Shown: piece by piece, positions 15,365 through 17,498 of the stretch
Layout of the letters: each line of letters starts with the position of its first letter
Position numbering within the stretch: the first letter of the stretch is position 1
Program-made: the position numbers and the translations under genes
Notes under the pieces: model-generated
What the model saw: only the letters and a program-made list of their open reading frames with translations
Told to the model about the DNA's origin: nothing
The model's database searches: none
Assembly (NCBI GenBank): GCA_034436045.1
Contig: DAOTVZ010000229.1
Span: 1-17,498, forward strand
Direction of reading: 5' to 3'
Length of the DNA stretch: 17,498 nucleotides
Origin: H111-94 sp034436045
Lineage (GTDB): Bacteria; Chloroflexota; Ktedonobacteria; Ktedonobacterales; Ktedonobacteraceae

Positions 15365-16310
15365 CGGCAAAACCTCCTTCCAGCACGTGCAGAGCCAGCA
15401 CTATGCCTAGCAGAGTATCCGCGCCCGAAGTCGCGCCCAGGGCCAGCACTCGTTGCGCCGCCAACCTGACTGTTTGATGCTCTACTAAGGGCAGAGTCAG
15501 CGCCATCAGCAACGTTCCGACCGGCTCCGCGACTTCACCCAGCGCAGCATATTCCAGCAGCACTTTACTGAGCAGCGTAGTGCGTGCGCCCGCTTCTTGC
15601 ACAATCAACTTTGCTATCCACGCACGTTCGCTGCCATCTACGCTGAGATACGGGCTGAGCAGTGCCATCACTGCCGCGAAACCGCCCAGGGCATCATCGC
15701 CCGACGGTGTGAGTCCCGGCCCCAGGCCCGCCAACCGGCTTACCGCCATTGCTAGCATTGCCCTATCCTGGCACCACGCGGCAGAGACCAGTTGTCGAAG
15801 TGATGGTAGGGCCATACGAAGCAAGGGCGTCTTTCGCACTGATCGCTCCGTCTCTCTGTGCAACAACACACCAAGCGCCGGAGCCAGACCGTCCGAAGGT
15901 AAGGCAGTGGCAAAAGCGTCAACGAGCCTGAAGACGTGTTCAGCTACGCATGACTGCCGCCAGCGGCAGAGCGCGACAGGTGGGCGCGGTTCCCAGGGTG
16001 ATCGGTCTGGGCATATCAGACGAAAGGAAGTAGATTTAGAATGAGTAGCAATAAAAATATCGCCGTTTTCAATCCTGACTGACATGCCCGGTTTGACGCG
16101 CGCCGCCAACGGCACGAAGCTTTCGGTGGACAGTTGGATACCGTTAGGCATGTGGGGTAGTTCCGCGCTCAGCAGTGCAATCAGTGTGTCATCAAAGGCA
16201 AGATTGATAGCCCGACGAAAGATACTATGCACGGTACCATGATGTGTTGATGGGCGTAGCCACGCTTGTACCGGGCGGCTGCAATCGAGAGCCGTGATTT
16301 CCAATACCAT
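15345..16310 (-). CDS. allH: DUF2877 protein, AllH/YlbF-like subunit of a carbamoyltransferase
   Basis: A 321-residue DUF2877 protein. The E. coli member YlbF works with FdrA and YlbE in oxamate carbamoyltransferase. The diagnostic stretch is GLGPGLTPSGDDALGG (residues 195-210), and GATSGADTLLGI near the C-terminus is also typical. The N-terminal half, including FVPLAARVKPGMSVRIENGDI, fits the family. I chose the ATG at 16310 because GGAG lies about 8 bases upstream; an ATG at 16379 would add 23 residues of non-family sequence and run through the palindromes of the divergent promoter region. It is longer than the E. coli protein. It heads the minus-strand series and overlaps pucR, while its fdrA and allG partners have a separate promoter. 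In E. coli the three subunit genes are adjacent, without a regulator between them. Confidence 0.9.
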   Translation of the reverse strand: MVLEITALDCSRPVQAWLRPSTHHGTVHSIFRRAINLAFDDTLIALLSAELPHMPNGIQLSTESFVPLAARVKPGMSVRIENGDIFIATHSKSTSFRLICPDRSPWEPRPPVALCRWRQSCVAEHVFRLVDAFATALPSDGLAPALGVLLHRETERSVRKTPLLRMALPSLRQLVSAAWCQDRAMLAMAVSRLAGLGPGLTPSGDDALGGFAAVMALLSPYLSVDGSERAWIAKLIVQEAGARTTLLSKVLLEYAALGEVAEPVGTLLMALTLPLVEHQTVRLAAQRVLALGATSGADTLLGIVLALHVLEGGFADDIYGQ

Positions 16311-16365
16311 AGGCGTTCTCCTGCTATTATGATGCTCACATGGTATCATATCGCACGCTGTTTTG

Positions 16366-16397
16366 TGATATTTTATCAAAGTAGCAGTGTAGCACTG
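16366..16397. promoter_or_regulatory. Small palindromes in the allH/cyclase divergent region
   Basis: TGATA-TTT-TATCA (16366-16378) and CAGTG-TAG-CACTG (16385-16397) are two perfect 5-base inverted repeats, and GTAGCA is repeated at 16381 and 16389. They lie between the allH-like start and the cyclase operator and could contribute to control of allH-pucR. No clear minus-strand -35/-10 pair was found. Confidence 0.3.
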
Positions 16398-16440
16398 GCA
16401 GGTTTTGCTAAAGACAAGCGGGCGCGACTATGGCATACTG
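16394..16440 (+). promoter_or_regulatory. Promoter/operator of the cyclase gene, twin of the fdrA promoter
   Basis: ACTGGCAGGTTTTGCT followed by AAAGAC, then 15 bases, then TGGCATACTG. In the conserved blocks it differs from the fdrA copy at only two of 32 positions, while the 15-base spacer and the leader differ. AAGACA (16411-16416) and CATACT (16434-16439), 17 bases apart with a TGG extension, form the promoter. The -10 box ends 67 bases before the ATG, nearly as at fdrA. Confidence 0.75.
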
Positions 16441-16506
16441 TGTATTATTTCTTTTCACTAACGCAATAATCTTGAATCTTACCATCATTAAGAAGGAGAC
16501 AACGGC

Positions 16507-17322
16507 ATGGTTCGCCCTGTTGATCTACGTAATGTGCGCGTTCTGGATCTCTCGCAAGACTGGGATACGCACACACCCGGCTTTGCCACCTACGACGGCC
16601 CCACCATCAAATGGATTAAGCGCGTGGCGTTCGATAAAGTAGGTGGTCAGCATATTGCCTCCACACTACACGTCGGCACGCATCTTGACGCCCCTTTGCA
16701 CTTTATCACCAATGGTCAGGATATCGGCAGCATTCCACTCAACAAGCTCTTTGGCCCTGCTGTCATTGTAGACCTGGAGAAGATGGGTATTGGTGACTAC
16801 GGCATCTATACGTCACAACATTTTGAAGAGTGGGAGCGCAAGACGGGTATTCATATCGAGCGCGGCGACATCCTCTTTGTGCATACCGGCTATCACAAGT
16901 ATTATCCCAGCAACTGGGCCGGGGAGTGCCAGCCGGATGAGACGCGCTATTTCATCAAACATCCCGGCCCCACGCGCGAGTTTGCCGAATGGGTGCTGGA
17001 TCGCGGTATCTCCTGGCTTGGTGTCGATGCCGGTTCAATGGATCATCCTATGAATACGGTCATTCGCTCCTTGCGCCCCGATCTGGCTGCCCAGGCCGAG
17101 AAGGCATTAGGTAGATCGCTTACGGAGATCTTCCCCACCGAGGATTACCAGGTTATGCATTATCATCTCTTCCCACATCTCGTCTTCCATGCTGAGAATA
17201 TCGGCGGCGAGATCGACCAGGTACTCGATCAGCGCGTCTGGATTGGCTGCTATCCCTGGCGCTTCAAGGGCGGTGAAGCTGCTTTCTGTCGCATCGTTGC
17301 CTACGTCCACGTAGGGGCGTGA
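16507..17322 (+). CDS. Cyclase-family metal-dependent hydrolase (kynurenine formamidase/isatin hydrolase-like)
   Basis: A 271-residue cyclase-family (PF04199-type) hydrolase, a cytoplasmic metal enzyme of the group that opens amide or cyclic-amide bonds (kynurenine formamidase, isatin hydrolase). The metal-binding signature is complete: H55-V-G-T-H59-L-D61-A-P-L-H65. GVDAGSMDHP (residues 172-181), H218/H220 and FHAENIGG (227-234) supply the usual active-site positions. AAGGAG lies 8 bases before the ATG. It is transcribed divergently from the allH-like gene and shares its promoter sequence with fdrA, so it probably makes the substrate for, or uses the product of, the carbamoyltransferase-like complex. 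A cyclic ureide or amide is the likely substrate. Its last codons and the stop lie inside a palindromic repeat, so the final residues (HVGA) may be repeat-derived. Confidence 0.9.
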   Translation: MVRPVDLRNVRVLDLSQDWDTHTPGFATYDGPTIKWIKRVAFDKVGGQHIASTLHVGTHLDAPLHFITNGQDIGSIPLNKLFGPAVIVDLEKMGIGDYGIYTSQHFEEWERKTGIHIERGDILFVHTGYHKYYPSNWAGECQPDETRYFIKHPGPTREFAEWVLDRGISWLGVDAGSMDHPMNTVIRSLRPDLAAQAEKALGRSLTEIFPTEDYQVMHYHLFPHLVFHAENIGGEIDQVLDQRVWIGCYPWRFKGGEAAFCRIVAYVHVGA

Positions 17323-17378
17323 TTCATCGCGCCCTGGAAGCGGAGCGACGGGTGGAAGGGCGTGATGAATCACGCCCC
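17314..17378. repeat. 21-base palindromic repeat spanning the cyclase stop codon
   Basis: Bases 17314-17334 (GGGGCGTGATTCATCGCGCC plus C) are complementary to 17358-17378 over 21 positions, one of them a G-T wobble, with a 23-base loop. The cyclase TGA (17320-17322) lies in the left arm. The preceding CTACGT-CC-ACGTAG (17301-17314) is itself a perfect palindrome. It shares the core GTAGGGGCGT with the repeat after pucR. No T run follows, so it may stop or protect the transcript end without being a classical terminator. Confidence 0.75.
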
Positions 17379-17429
17379 ATAGGCGTCAAGTTAAGCGGAT
17401 GAGCTTATCCGAGCAAAGGATGACAAAGG

Positions 17430-17498
17430 CAAGCAACTTGTGAGAAGATACTCTTAGGTGTCTAAAAAGCAAAAACAGAGTATTCTCACAGGAGCTTG
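17430..17498. repeat. Long imperfect inverted repeat running to the window edge
   Basis: The left arm 17430-17454 contains CAAGC, GTGAGAA and TACTCT. The right arm 17477-17498 contains AGAGTATTCTCAC and GCTTG. They pair apart from small differences in length, over about 20 positions, around a 22-base A-rich loop. It could be a transcript hairpin, an operator, or paired ends of a small mobile element. Since the right arm ends exactly at the window edge, its full extent is not visible. A smaller hairpin, CGGAT-GAGCTT-ATCCG, lies at 17396-17411. Confidence 0.5.

Noticed and set aside
16311..16379. Longer start for the allH-like protein (ATG at 16379)
   Set aside because: The extra 23 residues do not resemble the family, they cross palindromes of the promoter region, and the ATG at 16310 has a ribosome site.

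Overview
The window looks like a chromosomal segment of a Chloroflexota bacterium, most likely a soil type close to the Ktedonobacteria. I infer this from protein flavour only: a Uma2-family nuclease, DHA2 transporters, a PucR regulator and dispersed palindromic repeats with a GTAGGGGCGT core. No rRNA, tRNA, CRISPR array or complete insertion sequence was seen.

Left part (1-3900). The window opens with the possible tail of a plus-strand membrane protein. Facing it is a minus-strand GmhA-like sugar-phosphate isomerase broken by one in-frame TAG. A 721-base gap without a convincing gene follows. Next comes a tight plus-strand pair, a PAP2-type phosphatase and an acyltransferase with an unusually long insert, probably acting on membrane lipids or isoprenyl phosphates.

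Middle part (3840-10360). Two DHA2-type (14-helix) MFS exporters point away from each other, with a DUF427 gene between them. Then come an alpha/beta hydrolase and a phosphoribosyltransferase in a plus-strand pair, and a Uma2 nuclease with its own promoter. Several hairpins and intrinsic terminators separate these units.

Right part (10360-17498). This is the most interesting region. Four minus-strand genes (allH-like DUF2877, pucR, fdrA, allG-like DUF1116) resemble the E. coli oxamate carbamoyltransferase set FdrA/YlbE/YlbF. A metal-dependent cyclase-family hydrolase is transcribed divergently from them. The expected logic is that a cyclic amide or ureide is opened by the cyclase-family enzyme, and an N-carbamoyl product is then phosphorolysed to carbamoyl phosphate for ATP. 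The substrate is unknown, and neither a carbamate kinase nor a transporter lies in the window. The cyclase gene and fdrA have near-identical promoters: a TGGCARGTTTTGCYA element, AAAGAC, 15 variable bases and TGGCATACTG, placed 65-67 bases before each start codon. This marks them as one regulon, plausibly under the local PucR. Palindromic repeats sit after pucR and across the stop codon of the cyclase gene, and a long inverted repeat runs off the right edge.
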